Assembly: GCA_040507035.1 (NCBI GenBank)
Contig: JBEVVR010000055.1
Location: 24,827 to 88,826, forward strand
From: Thiodiazotropha sp040507035
GTDB lineage: Bacteria > Pseudomonadota > Gammaproteobacteria > Chromatiales > Chromatiaceae
DNA: 64,000 nt
Direction: 5' to 3'
Shown here: piece after piece, positions 1 through 8,362 of the stretch
Layout: each line of letters starts with the position of its first letter
Numbering within the stretch: the stretch's first letter is position 1
Position numbers and translations under genes: made by a program
Notes under the pieces: generated by a model
The model's database searches: none
What the model saw: the letters and a program-made list of their open reading frames with translations, nothing else
What the model was told of the DNA's origin: nothing

Positions 1-2738
1 TAGGCCTGCAGACGGGAGAGCTCCCGGTCCTGCATCGGCTCGAAAAAATCGGTCCCGGTGAGATGAAAAGCCAGCGCCTCCTGGTGGGGCACGATGGTAA
101 GGTCGGTCTCCTGGGTGCTGATGCTGAAGCGATGCCGGCCCAGCTTGATCACATTGCCCCCCGCCTCGAACAGCTCCTGCTTGTCCCGCTGGGCGCGGAT
201 CGACTGCTCCTTGGCGCTCTTCAACCGGCTGTCGATATCGTCGGCACGGACATTGTCGTTCAAATCGCGCAGGTTCTCGGAGAGTGTACGCACCTTGCCG
301 ACCATGGCGTCTGAGGCGAAGTAGGTGTTGATCTCATCCTGGCTCTGCATGGCGCGGGTTCGTTTCTCGATCCCATCCAGCAGCCGCGAGGCGGCGTTGG
401 CCAGGTTCTGGATGCGGCGCTGGCGCTCATCGAGCAGGGTCTGCTTGTGGGACTCGAAGGTCTCGTGCACCTCCTCCCGCTTGCTGATGATGTCGTTGAG
501 AAACTCGTCGTGTTCGCTGAACTTGCTCTCAAACTCCTCCAGCAGCACCAGCAGTTTGGAGAGCTGTTCATCGCTCTTCTCAGGGGTGGTGGCCAGGCTG
601 AGGGCATTGATCACCGCTTGGGAGAAGAGGGTGAACTGGGCGCCGAACTCGGCCACCGCCTCGCTGCTGCCGATGGACTTGAGGCGGTTGCGCAGTCTCG
701 CCTTGGCCTGGTTGAGCTGGGCATAGACGCTCGACATGGTGGCGAGGATATCGGTGCGCACCGTGGCGTCCTCCACCGGCAGGCTGTTGAGCATCTCGGA
801 GAGCAGATCCAACCCCTCGCCGATCTCGTCGAGGTGCTGCTCCAAGGGTCGAAGGTCGGCCACGGTGTGGCGCTTTTCGGCCTCCGCCAGGGTCTCTTCG
901 ATGGCCTGCTGATAGCTGTGGAAGGCGTCATCCCGCTGCAGAAACTCGATGGTGCGCTTGGAGAGCCGCTCCTGGGTCTGCAGCAGCTCCCGGTCGAGCT
1001 GATCGAGGGCGCCCAGGTCCATGTAACGCTGTTCACGCAGGGTCAACAGGTGGCCGCGTTGTTGATTGATGGCCTTCAGACCGGAGACATGGTCATCCGG
1101 TTTTTGGTAATCACGACGCTTGATCTCCCGGATCACCTCACCCTGTATCCGCTGCGCCTGCTGCAGCGACTCCCCGGCCCGCTGCTGGATCGCCTGGACC
1201 TTCTCGAACTCATCCAGCACCAGCTCGGCGGTCTCGCGGATGAGACGAATCAGCTCGCCGATGGCACCGGTCTCTGACTTGTCGATCCAGTGATAGCTGT
1301 CGAGGATGGCGCCGCAGAGCTTGATCAGCTCTTCATAGAGCAGGGCACTGGGCTGTTGCTCGCGGATCTGGTGGATCACCGAGTAGAACTCGGAGATGGC
1401 GCGCACCAGCTCCGCGTTGCCGATCTTGCCCAACAGGGAGTTGTCGGCAGCCAAAACCGGGGTATGGTCGTCGCTGTAGAAGGGGGTGCGCCAGACCTGC
1501 ATCGGATGGTTGCGGGTCGGTTCGTCCGACTCGGTGTGAAACAGCATCGCCGTGCCGTCTTCAAAGCGGGCAAAGCCGTGCCCGAGCAGGGGGGACTGCA
1601 GATCCTTGCGGATCAGGTTATAGATATAGATGGCGATACGGCCCGATACAGGCTCGTAGAAGCGGTAGAGCACATCCTCGCCGTTGGGGGATTTGACCAC
1701 CCGTTCGAACTTCATGCCGCGCACATTCTCGTCGAAGGATTTGCTCTCGCCGCTCTCCAGGAAGTAACCCCCGGGATAGATCAGGCCATGATCCTCGGGC
1801 AGCTGGATACAGGCCTCGCCGATGGCGTCGATGCGGGTCACCCGCTTGCCCTTGGTGTCGAAGACGAAGTGGCGCCACTGCTCCTCCCGATAGGGGAGTA
1901 CCTTGATCACGATGAGACTGCCGAGGCGGGCATAGTGGACGCCGGCATCGGCCAGGGACTGGTTGTCATCCTCCAACTCCTCCTCGTAGATGCCGAGGCC
2001 CGCTTCGGTATTGTTCTCTATCTTGAAGGTGAGGCTACCGTCGAGGTTGTTGACGAAGACCTCGTCCTCGATGCTGATGTGGGGGAGCCTGCCTTGTACG
2101 AAATGCTCGCGGCCACAGACAAGCCAGTCGAAATCGTAACGGGGCGGCGCCGGTATATCCCGTTCCCCCCGGTTGTCGATGTAGCGCACCCTGCCGTCGT
2201 TGGCGATGGACCAGCGGAAGACCTTGATATCGCTGGTCTGAACACCGATCTGAAAGGTGGCGTAGAGGTGCTGGTTGGCCACCAGCAGCTTGGCCAGGCG
2301 GGTATCTTTGTAGTAGGTGTAGAGCTCGTGAAAATCGCGCACGAAATCGGCATGGTCGAGGAAGGTGCCTTGCAGGGAGCGGGCCTCGATCTCATAGCCC
2401 TCTTCACCCTTCGACAACCGGTAGAGGCCGAAGACATCGCTCACCCGGGTCTCTTTCTTCAGCCCGATAAAGACGTTGTAGCCGAACAGCAGGCTCTCAT
2501 CGAGGAGTGAGATATCCCGGGCTATGCAGTTGTTTTCGGTGTGCACCCGCACTCGGCCGATGATCTCCAGGGCGGTGGCGCCGAAGGCCTCGAGACGCTC
2601 CTGGTTGAGGGCGGCCGCCTTCTCGCCCAGCTGCTCCGCCTGCTCCAACAAGCGCTTGCGGATGATCTCGTAGGCGCCGCCCTCGGCGACGGCGCGTTCG
2701 AGTTCCTGGTTTTGGTCCGATGTAACAGCGTCAGACAT
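1..2738 (-). CDS. Large DNA-repair-ATPase family protein (DUF3686-type), 3' part cut by window edge
   Basis: An open frame runs from an ATG at 2738 to the left edge with no stop seen, about 912 codons so far. The start is preceded by AGGAG about 6 bases upstream. The N-terminus contains AVAEGGAYEIIRKRLLEQ, then a beta-rich region, e.g. LLFGYNVFIGLKKETRVSDV. The second half is charged and coiled-coil-like, with many Gln/Glu/Leu repeats. From memory this matches proteins annotated 'DNA repair ATPase' (DUF3686 plus a C-terminal AAA module, roughly 1,700 residues). The ATPase motifs would lie beyond the edge, so the activity is not visible here. It is last seen in an operon with YjfI, PspA and flotillin genes, 39 bases after the flotillin stop, which points to a membrane-stress role rather than classical DNA repair. 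The name is a family label; substrate unknown. Confidence 0.75.
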   Translation of the reverse strand, partial: MSDAVTSDQNQELERAVAEGGAYEIIRKRLLEQAEQLGEKAAALNQERLEAFGATALEIIGRVRVHTENNCIARDISLLDESLLFGYNVFIGLKKETRVSDVFGLYRLSKGEEGYEIEARSLQGTFLDHADFVRDFHELYTYYKDTRLAKLLVANQHLYATFQIGVQTSDIKVFRWSIANDGRVRYIDNRGERDIPAPPRYDFDWLVCGREHFVQGRLPHISIEDEVFVNNLDGSLTFKIENNTEAGLGIYEEELEDDNQSLADAGVHYARLGSLIVIKVLPYREEQWRHFVFDTKGKRVTRIDAIGEACIQLPEDHGLIYPGGYFLESGESKSFDENVRGMKFERVVKSPNGEDVLYRFYEPVSGRIAIYIYNLIRKDLQSPLLGHGFARFEDGTAMLFHTESDEPTRNHPMQVWRTPFYSDDHTPVLAADNSLLGKIGNAELVRAISEFYSVIHQIREQQPSALLYEELIKLCGAILDSYHWIDKSETGAIGELIRLIRETAELVLDEFEKVQAIQQRAGESLQQAQRIQGEVIREIKRRDYQKPDDHVSGLKAINQQRGHLLTLREQRYMDLGALDQLDRELLQTQERLSKRTIEFLQRDDAFHSYQQAIEETLAEAEKRHTVADLRPLEQHLDEIGEGLDLLSEMLNSLPVEDATVRTDILATMSSVYAQLNQAKARLRNRLKSIGSSEAVAEFGAQFTLFSQAVINALSLATTPEKSDEQLSKLLVLLEEFESKFSEHDEFLNDIISKREEVHETFESHKQTLLDERQRRIQNLANAASRLLDGIEKRTRAMQSQDEINTYFASDAMVGKVRTLSENLRDLNDNVRADDIDSRLKSAKEQSIRAQRDKQELFEAGGNVIKLGRHRFSISTQETDLTIVPHQEALAFHLTGTDFFEPMQDRELSRLQA

Positions 2739-2777
2739 GCCAACTCCTGGGAAAATCCTTGGCGATTGAAGCGGTGA

Positions 2778-4823
2778 CTATTGAGTCACCGAACCGATCA
2801 GCTTGTTCAGCATATCCTTCTGCTCCGAGGTGCCCTCGCGCATCAGTTTCGCGATGAAGGCGCTGAGGGTCAGGTTCTGGACGCTCTCGCTGTTACCACC
2901 CAGGCCGGCTGCAATCTCCTTGATGTCCTCCACCAGGTCGGCCTCGCCCTGCAGATGCCTGCCGAAGACCTTCTGCGCCGTCTCGCCGCGCACGATACCG
3001 TCCATGGAGCGACCGATGGCCAGGGCATTGACGAACTTCTCGAAGTAGTCGCCGCTGCCGCCGACGATGTCGATCTTGGCATCCTCCAGCGCGGTGGCAA
3101 GCACCTCCGCCTGCTCCTTGGCGATCTCGGTATTGGCCTCGATCCAGCGCAGGGTCTCGGCATGGCTGAGATCCAGCTTGAGGCGGAACTCCTCGTGCTG
3201 ACGGGACTTGTCGCTCATCGCGTCCATGGCGGCGAACTTCTCCTGCAGCCCCTTGGCCTCGGCGATGAATCGCAGTTCGATATTCTTCGCATCCGCCTCG
3301 CCCCGCTTCTCGATGGCGTCCGCTTCCGCCTCCTGCACCCGCACCGCGGCTAGGCCGACCTTCTCGTCGCCCACCGCCTGGGCCTCCAGCTTCTCGCGCA
3401 ACACCACGGCCTCGGCGAGACCATCCTTCTCCTTGGCGGCGGCGGTGACTTCCAGCACCTCCGCTTTGGCCAGCCCGGGGGCCGCCTCACGAAAACGCAC
3501 CGCTTCGGCCTGCTTGATCGCGGCCTCCGCATCGAGCACCGAGGCGTTCTTGCGCCCTTCGGCCAGGGTGACCTCCTCCTGGGCCTTCTGTACCGCCTTT
3601 TGCGCTGCGGCTTCCGCAGCCTTCACCTCGCGCACCAGGTCCTCCTGGGCCTTGGCCTCGGCGGTGATGATGGTGGCCTCTTTCTCCCGGTCCGCCTTGG
3701 AGACGATCCTTACACGTTCGATATTCTCTTCCTCTTCGGCCACCCGCTTCTCCACCGAGATGCGTTCGCTGGTGAGATCGGCGATCTCTTTTTTCTGCTC
3801 TTCCAGCTCCTTCTCCTTGGCGATATCGGCCAGGGCCACTACCCGGTTACGCTCCACCTCTTCGAGTTCCTGGGCCTTCTGCACCTTCTCCGCCTCTTTC
3901 ACGGTCACGCTTTGGCGCTGATAGGCGGCCACTTCGATCTCACGCTTTTTGTTCTCCTCCTGAATCGCGATGGCCTCTTCGGTCTTGATCCGCGCCTCTT
4001 CCGAGCGCAGCTGTTCCTCGGCCTGGATCTTCTTGGTCTCCGCCTCCTCGCGGGCCTGGATGGTAGCCACCTCCCGGGACTGGCGGGCCATGGCGTCCTG
4101 CTCCTGCTTCTCCAGCTGCAGCACGGCCTCACGGGTCTCCACGTCCTTCTTCTTGATCTCCTTCTCCTCGTCGCGCTGGAACTCGTTGGTGCGGATATGC
4201 TGGGTAGCGGTCAACTCGGTGATCTTGCGAATACCTTCCGCATCCAGAATATTGTTGGGATCGAGGGAGTCCACCGGGGTCTGCTCCAGATAGTCGATGG
4301 CGGCATCTTCGAGGACATAACCATTGAGGTCCTTGCCGATCACCTTAATGATGTCGTCGCGAAAGGCGTCCCGCTCTTCATAGAGCATGATGAAATCCAT
4401 GCGCTTACCCACCGTCTTCAGGGCCTCGGAGAACTTGGCGGAGAAGAGCTCCTCCACTGCCAGTTGGTCGGAGGCACGAGCGACACCCACCGCCTGGGCC
4501 ACCTTGAGCACATCCTCGGATGTCTTGTTGACGCGGACGAAGAAGGTAACCTTGATATCGGCGCGAATGTTGTCGCGACAGATGAGTCCGTCCGAACCAC
4601 GGCGGTCGATTTCGATGGTCTTGAGGTCGATATCCATCATCTCCCTGAGATGGATCACCGGAAGCACCAGGCTGCCGGTGAAGGTGACCTTCGGCTCCCG
4701 GCTCAGGGTACTGACAATCATCGCCTTTCCCTGGGGAACCTTCTTGTAGAAGCTGGCGAAAAGGGAAAACGCCCCCAGCAGGATGATCGCTGAGGATACG
4801 GTGATGAGTATGATGGTCTCCAT
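2778..4823 (-). CDS. yqiK: Flotillin/SPFH family protein, YqiK type
   Basis: 681 residues. An N-terminal hydrophobic segment (about residues 4-26, IILITVSSAIILLGAFSLF) anchors the protein. A SPFH/band-7 domain follows (about 28-215; VPQGKAMIVST and LKTIEIDRRGSDGL are typical). A very long Ala/Glu/Lys/Gln-rich coiled coil (about 220-530) and a conserved flotillin C-terminal region complete it. Family members oligomerise on the inner membrane and organise microdomains. The gene lies 27 bases after the YqiJ-like gene, the same pair as E. coli yqiJ-yqiK, and just before the giant ATPase gene. A functional link with PspA is inferred from the operon. Length and domain order are normal for YqiK, and no lesion is visible. 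Confidence 0.92.
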   Translation of the reverse strand: METIILITVSSAIILLGAFSLFASFYKKVPQGKAMIVSTLSREPKVTFTGSLVLPVIHLREMMDIDLKTIEIDRRGSDGLICRDNIRADIKVTFFVRVNKTSEDVLKVAQAVGVARASDQLAVEELFSAKFSEALKTVGKRMDFIMLYEERDAFRDDIIKVIGKDLNGYVLEDAAIDYLEQTPVDSLDPNNILDAEGIRKITELTATQHIRTNEFQRDEEKEIKKKDVETREAVLQLEKQEQDAMARQSREVATIQAREEAETKKIQAEEQLRSEEARIKTEEAIAIQEENKKREIEVAAYQRQSVTVKEAEKVQKAQELEEVERNRVVALADIAKEKELEEQKKEIADLTSERISVEKRVAEEEENIERVRIVSKADREKEATIITAEAKAQEDLVREVKAAEAAAQKAVQKAQEEVTLAEGRKNASVLDAEAAIKQAEAVRFREAAPGLAKAEVLEVTAAAKEKDGLAEAVVLREKLEAQAVGDEKVGLAAVRVQEAEADAIEKRGEADAKNIELRFIAEAKGLQEKFAAMDAMSDKSRQHEEFRLKLDLSHAETLRWIEANTEIAKEQAEVLATALEDAKIDIVGGSGDYFEKFVNALAIGRSMDGIVRGETAQKVFGRHLQGEADLVEDIKEIAAGLGGNSESVQNLTLSAFIAKLMREGTSEQKDMLNKLIGSVTQ

Positions 4824-4850
4824 AATCTGACTTCCTTAGAGCTAAAACAA

Positions 4851-5516
4851 TTATTGGCTGATGAGTTGTTGAAACTTCTCTTCACTGATGACTTCGAAAC
4901 TGTCCTTAGCCGGATCGTACTCCGCGATGCGCAGGGTCTCGCCCTTGGCGTAGACCTCACCCGCCTGGGTACGGATATCGATCTGCAGCGGAGCGCCGCG
5001 GGTCTCCACGGTACCGATACCGAACTCACTGTTCACCGTTGAGGAGGTGACGACACAGGGATGTCCGATATAGTCCCGCTTCGAAGGCGCGTAGTGTTTC
5101 ACGAACAACGGCTTCATCGGTTTTATCGCCTGGGCAGTGATCGGAATGGCAACGGCACAACTGGCGGCCAGAATGGCGGTGCCGATGAGGTAGCGAAGCA
5201 GGTCCGAGCCCAGGGGCAGAAGAATCCAGATACTGGCGAAATAGCTGAGGATAAAACCCAGCAAGGCAATGATGCTGATCACCAGGGTCAGGGGTACACC
5301 GGTCAATCCCAGGGTATGCAGCAGCCCGATAAATCCCGGCATCTCAGCATCGAACTCGATATCGCCATCGAACACATCGTCCCCCGCGTCACCGGGCAGG
5401 ATGTCGATATCGAACATACCGAGAATGGCGAATATCCAGAATACCAGCATGATACCGAGTACTACCGTATAGACACTGGTGGGATAACTGCTGATTACAT
5501 CGGTAAAGCTGTCCAC
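4851..5516 (-). CDS. yqiJ: YqiJ-like inner-membrane OB-fold protein
   Basis: 221 residues. There is one membrane segment near the N-terminus (about 17-36, VVLGIMLVFWIFAILGMFDI) and two more around residues 72-130 (LTLVISIIALLGFILSYFAS and a later one). A soluble C-terminal domain follows (about 145-221) with the pattern of a small beta-barrel (YIGHPCVVTSSTVNSEFGIG). E. coli YqiJ has this layout and is encoded next to the flotillin YqiK; NfeD-type OB domains play the same partner role for other flotillins. The gene sits between a small basic protein gene and yqiK in one minus-strand run. Function is inferred as a flotillin partner. Confidence 0.85.
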   Translation of the reverse strand: MDSFTDVISSYPTSVYTVVLGIMLVFWIFAILGMFDIDILPGDAGDDVFDGDIEFDAEMPGFIGLLHTLGLTGVPLTLVISIIALLGFILSYFASIWILLPLGSDLLRYLIGTAILAASCAVAIPITAQAIKPMKPLFVKHYAPSKRDYIGHPCVVTSSTVNSEFGIGTVETRGAPLQIDIRTQAGEVYAKGETLRIAEYDPAKDSFEVISEEKFQQLISQ

Positions 5517-5594
5517 TCACTACTCCCTTTATCACAGTACCGCTCGACAGCGGAACCTGTTTGCAACCATTGGAAAATGCAAATGCAGAGTGAC

Positions 5595-5936
5595 TTATTT
5601 TTTATTACCAAGCCCTAAGGCAAAGTCCCTGATCTCCTCGATTATCCTCGCCTTGATGGCAAGACGTTCACTCGGTTTCAAACCGTACTTCTTAGCCAGA
5701 TCCTGGTAGTCATGCTCCTTCAGTGACATGGTCAATCTGGGCCTGACCCGTTTCTCTGTCACCTTCAATCCGAGAATCAGGCGGATCAGATCGGAAGGGG
5801 TTACACCCTTTTTACAGGCCCGAATCTTGATCGTATCGATAATCTCGTTCTCCACATCGAAGGCCACCTGGGTGGCGCGGATAGCCTTGTCGGAGTCCGA
5901 CCAGCGCTTTGGTTTGGCCTTTTGTTTCTGTGTCAT
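5595..5936 (-). CDS. Small basic protein, possible DNA-binding (ribbon-helix-helix-like)
   Basis: 113 residues, not recognised with confidence. It is rich in Lys and Arg. A stretch VAFDVENEIIDTIKIRACKKG followed by VTPSDLIRLILGL looks like the strand-helix-helix of a ribbon-helix-helix domain (about residues 28-62). A second helical half contains LKPSERLAIKARIIEEI. It lies between pspA (22 bases away) and yqiJ (78 bases away) in the same direction. If it binds DNA it could be the operon's own regulator, but no experiment or motif here proves that. Confidence 0.7.
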   Translation of the reverse strand: MTQKQKAKPKRWSDSDKAIRATQVAFDVENEIIDTIKIRACKKGVTPSDLIRLILGLKVTEKRVRPRLTMSLKEHDYQDLAKKYGLKPSERLAIKARIIEEIRDFALGLGNKK

Positions 5937-5957
5937 GAACCGGTTTTTGATGTCAAC

Positions 5958-6659
5958 TCAGCTGGAACTGTCCTGCTGCTTGGCCTTGAGCCGGGCCAGG
6001 ACCTGCTTCTGCCGATCATCGTTGTCACCGACACCGGCCGCTTTGAGTTTCTCCTCAAGGCTTGCGCCGCTCAGCTCCGCTCTCAGGGTTTCAGCGGCGC
6101 TCATGCGATCACTCTTGTCCTGCTGCCGCTGTTTGATGCGTTCCAGCGACTCCTTGGCGGCCACCATCTTCGAGCTGCCGCCGTCCATGTGCTGGCTGAT
6201 GGAGACGGTCGCCTTCTGCACGTTTTCGGTGGTCTTGACCATGGCGATCTCTCTTTCGTGCTCCCTGATCTTGGCATGGGTCTGCTTGATCATCTCCTTG
6301 ACCTTGGCCACATGCTCCGCGAAGCGCTGCTTGGCCTGGTTCTGGTTATCCAGCTCCGCCTCCAGTTCGGCGATCTTTCCCGCGACCTCGGTGGCCAGGG
6401 TCTCCTCGCCCTTCTCCAACAGCTCCAGCGCCTTGCTCTCGAAATCGGCACGCTCTTTCTCAAGTCGCTCGATCTCCCTGCCGGCCTGCATCTCCTTGGC
6501 CATCACCGCCGTGAGATCGTCCTCGGCCTGTTTGATGGCCTCCTTGGCGTCCTCTATCTCCTGTTCATAGATACGAATGCCCTGGCTGTCGAGAATCGCC
6601 TCTCCGATCTCGCGGCCTCCACCGCGTATGGCAGTGATCAACTTCTTGAAGAATTCCAT
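5958..6659 (-). CDS. PspA/IM30 family envelope-stress protein (YjfJ-like)
   Basis: 233 residues, almost entirely helical and heptad-like, as in PspA/Vipp1. The N-terminal amphipathic start MEFFKKLITAIRGGGREIGE is typical of YjfJ-type members. Long charged helices follow (residues about 25-145), then a Gln/Lys-rich C-terminus. PspA proteins bind stressed inner membranes and form scaffolds. No PspF, PspB or PspC gene is visible here; the partners are instead a YjfI/DUF2170 protein upstream and flotillin downstream. The start has a purine-rich site (AGGAGTC) just upstream. Family assignment is firm; the choice of YjfJ rather than classical PspA rests on the neighbours. Confidence 0.9.
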   Translation of the reverse strand: MEFFKKLITAIRGGGREIGEAILDSQGIRIYEQEIEDAKEAIKQAEDDLTAVMAKEMQAGREIERLEKERADFESKALELLEKGEETLATEVAGKIAELEAELDNQNQAKQRFAEHVAKVKEMIKQTHAKIREHEREIAMVKTTENVQKATVSISQHMDGGSSKMVAAKESLERIKQRQQDKSDRMSAAETLRAELSGASLEEKLKAAGVGDNDDRQKQVLARLKAKQQDSSS

Positions 6660-6687
6660 TGTCTGACTCCTGGTTGGGGGTATCCGG

Positions 6688-7107
6688 TTAGTTGAGATAT
6701 TCGCTCATGGCATCGAGGGCATCGATCGCGTTGTCGCTCAACACGGTCAACTCCTTGATGATACTGCTGGCGGTCGAGTGCTGATCCAGGGCGCCGAAGA
6801 TGGCATACCATTCGCCGATCCGGCCAAAGGCCGAGAGGGGCATGGGGATATTCATGTCGAGCATGCTCTCCAGCATCTCAGTGCGCTTCTCCGCAATGAC
6901 CTCATCATCCCGCCACAGGTAACAGATACAGATCATCTGGCTGTTGGACTCAGTGAGGTAGATCGGGCACTCCTCGCGATCTTTGAAGGTCACCTGGACC
7001 ACTTCGACTTCGCCAGGTATGGGATTAAACTCGTAATCCATTCCGTTCATAGTGCCCGCATCGGGCATTTGAAGAACCGATTCCAATTTTTCTAATAAGC
7101 TATTCAT
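6688..7107 (-). CDS. yjfI: YjfI/DUF2170 family protein
   Basis: 139 residues, acidic, soluble, no signal peptide. It matches the DUF2170 (YjfI) pattern: a short N-terminal helix (MNSLLEKLESVL), central strands (EVVQVTFKDREECPIYL) and a conserved middle part MNIPMPLSAFGRIGEWYAIF. In E. coli yjfI precedes yjfJ, a PspA-like gene, and the same order is seen here with a 28-base gap. It is the first gene of the operon. A GGAG site lies about 10 bases before the ATG. The molecular role is not established; the linkage to PspA is the main clue. Confidence 0.85.
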   Translation of the reverse strand: MNSLLEKLESVLQMPDAGTMNGMDYEFNPIPGEVEVVQVTFKDREECPIYLTESNSQMICICYLWRDDEVIAEKRTEMLESMLDMNIPMPLSAFGRIGEWYAIFGALDQHSTASSIIKELTVLSDNAIDALDAMSEYLN

Positions 7108-7139
7108 CGGGTGCGATCTCCATTCAAACTACGCCTAAT

Positions 7140-7168
7140 AAGATAACCGCTTTGACATATTATGTCAA
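7140..7168 (-). promoter_or_regulatory. Predicted sigma-70 promoter of the Psp-flotillin operon
   Basis: Read on the minus strand, a perfect TTGACA -35 box (7168-7163) is followed after 17 bases by TATCTT (7145-7140) as a 4/6 -10 box. Transcription would start near 7133, giving a leader of about 25 bases before yjfI. The -35 box is one arm of a perfect palindrome, so repression by occlusion is likely. Prediction only. Confidence 0.5.
7152..7168. promoter_or_regulatory. Perfect 17-bp palindrome, candidate operator
   Basis: TTGACATA-T-TATGTCAA: two 8-base arms with a one-base centre. It covers the predicted -35 box of the yjfI-pspA-flotillin operon. A site of this size and position fits a dimeric repressor. 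The cognate protein is unknown; the small basic protein encoded inside the operon is one candidate. Confidence 0.5.
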
Positions 7169-7548
7169 TGAGGCGCTGCTGGCTGAGAATTTTATTCCTG
7201 GGTCTTGAGTCAATCCCTTTGAAACCGGTCATGGGTAATACAGTAACCGAGCCTATCAGAGGATTCAGCAGGCTTATGTGAGCTGTAATGGGGTTTTCAA
7301 AAGAGTGTAATCAGTCGGCTCAGAGTTTTTCCCTAAAAAATTGATATGTAATGGATTGCAGTTTCACTGCTTGTTGTTATGGGTGTTTTTACGACATACA
7401 GAGGGAAGCCCAGCCGTTATGAGTAATATCTGAATTGTAAAGCAGACCCTTTTGTGGAGAGATATGTCGGATACTCATCCTCAAGAACGGATGTTATGTA
7501 GCTGGTTCAGCAGGGAATGTGATAAAAACCATCAGCTAGAGCCCATCA

Positions 7549-7845
7549 TTACTTGCGATCCCCCCAAGACGTGGGGTCTTTTCGTGCATGAAATACTGCC
7601 GTGACAATTACATTTTTATTTTTAACAAAATAGAATATGCGGTAAGGAAAGCGTCTGATTGGAATGCGTCTTAGATCTTTGTGTAATTTACGATAAGCAA
7701 GCGGGTTCCTTTGTAGTTTATCTAATGCCTCTTCTATACATAGTAGGAAATCGTGACCAAGGCCTTTCCTTTTCTCTTCGTAATAATCGAATTGTTCATC
7801 AATATCAAACTCAGCTTCTTTCCGGATCGTGAGCGTATAACCCAT
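7549..7845 (-). CDS. ParE/RelE-type toxin of a toxin-antitoxin pair
   Basis: 98 residues, basic, with the ParE/RelE pattern: an N-terminal strand (YTLTIRKEAEFDIDEQFDYY), a helix with LDKLQRNPLAYRK, and C-terminal strands LRRIPIRRFPYRIFYFV and VIVTAVFHARKDP. ParE toxins act on gyrase and RelE toxins cut ribosome-bound mRNA; the sequence alone does not decide which applies. Its ATG overlaps the antitoxin stop by one base (TAATG), so the two are translationally coupled. It lies in the region read here as a relic integron, where such pairs are common stabilising cassettes. Confidence 0.88.
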   Translation of the reverse strand: MGYTLTIRKEAEFDIDEQFDYYEEKRKGLGHDFLLCIEEALDKLQRNPLAYRKLHKDLRRIPIRRFPYRIFYFVKNKNVIVTAVFHARKDPTSWGDRK

Positions 7846-8045
7846 TATTTAGAAATTATTCTAGCTTTGACGCTAGACCATGAGGACCCTGCATCTTGGT
7901 CTATTTCGAAAGCCGCAAGCCGTCGATCTAACTCATCTTTCTGTGTCTCGGTGAGTTTAATTTTCGATTCCTCTGCAACTATGCTGTCCCATAAGGCTTC
8001 GGCGAGAAGAATTCGCTCTGATATTGTTAGTGATTGTATTTCCAT
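7845..8045 (-). CDS. Addiction-module antitoxin
   Basis: 66 residues. It resembles the short 'addiction module protein' family that partners ParE/RelE toxins: an N-terminal helix with SLTISERILLAEALWDSI, then an acidic linker and a helical end (LTETQKDELDRRLAAFE). It is the first gene of the pair and ends one base into the toxin start. No strong ribosome site is seen before its ATG. Tandem 8-base repeats about 20 bases upstream may be the autoregulatory site. Confidence 0.85.
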   Translation of the reverse strand: MEIQSLTISERILLAEALWDSIVAEESKIKLTETQKDELDRRLAAFEIDQDAGSSWSSVKARIISK

Positions 8046-8064
8046 GATATTTTAACCCGTACGG

Positions 8065-8080
8065 TATAGATATATAGATA
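8065..8080. repeat. Tandem 8-bp repeat upstream of the antitoxin, possible operator
   Basis: TATAGATA occurs twice back to back, 20 bases before the antitoxin ATG. The run is close to palindromic as well. Toxin-antitoxin operons usually repress themselves through short repeats at this position, so an operator role is a reasonable inference but untested. Confidence 0.3.
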
Positions 8081-8215
8081 ATCTTATCACAAGTTTATTG
8101 GGGTAAGGCGAGTTTACTAACAAGAAATTATCGCTTCACATCAGCCGTACAAAAAACCCGCAACATACATATATCCTACTTAATGCACTCGTTAAGCCAG
8201 GTTAAAAGGTAGTAA

Positions 8216-8233
8216 AAAGGGTCAGCACCCTTT
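8216..8233. terminator. Hairpin, possible weak terminator
   Basis: AAAGGGT-CAGC-ACCCTTT: a perfect 7-base stem with a 4-base loop. On the minus strand the stem is followed by TT, giving a short T run, so it could end a transcript coming from the small broken gene at 8363-8494. Terminator strength looks low. Confidence 0.35.
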
Positions 8234-8362
8234 GCTTACAGAACCGCTTTACTTCGAGCGTTATCTTCTAGCCTGACCATTACATTTCACTGCTTTTTTT
8301 CTGCTTGAAAAAAGCTATTAAATAAATGGTACTGTCCTCTTTTCCACTCCCCTTTTCCGCTG

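Larger units (their letters stand above)
7108..7548. other. Intergenic region upstream of the Psp-flotillin operon
   Basis: 441 bases without a supported gene. The part next to yjfI carries the promoter and palindrome listed separately. The remainder (7170-7548) is AT-rich and shows no convincing ORF, RNA gene or terminator. I looked for a sigma-54 (-24/-12) promoter reading into the operon and did not find one. Confidence 0.6.

Noticed and set aside
447..2510. Long plus-strand open frames (447-1277 and 1290-2510)
   Set aside because: They lie antisense to the large ATPase gene, whose frame is open throughout with coherent protein composition; such antisense frames are common in GC-rich genes.
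3600..4793. 397-codon plus-strand open frame
   Set aside because: Antisense to the flotillin gene; Leu/His/Gly-rich composition mirrors the Glu/Lys/Ala coiled coil on the other strand.
7108..7548. Sigma-54 promoter upstream of the pspA-containing operon
   Set aside because: No GG-N10-GC type -24/-12 element found on the minus strand; a sigma-70 promoter fits better.
8178..8262. Possible third attC site between the broken cassette and the antitoxin
   Set aside because: It begins TAACGC on the minus strand but the other end lacks a matching inverted GTTA box; the evidence is too weak.
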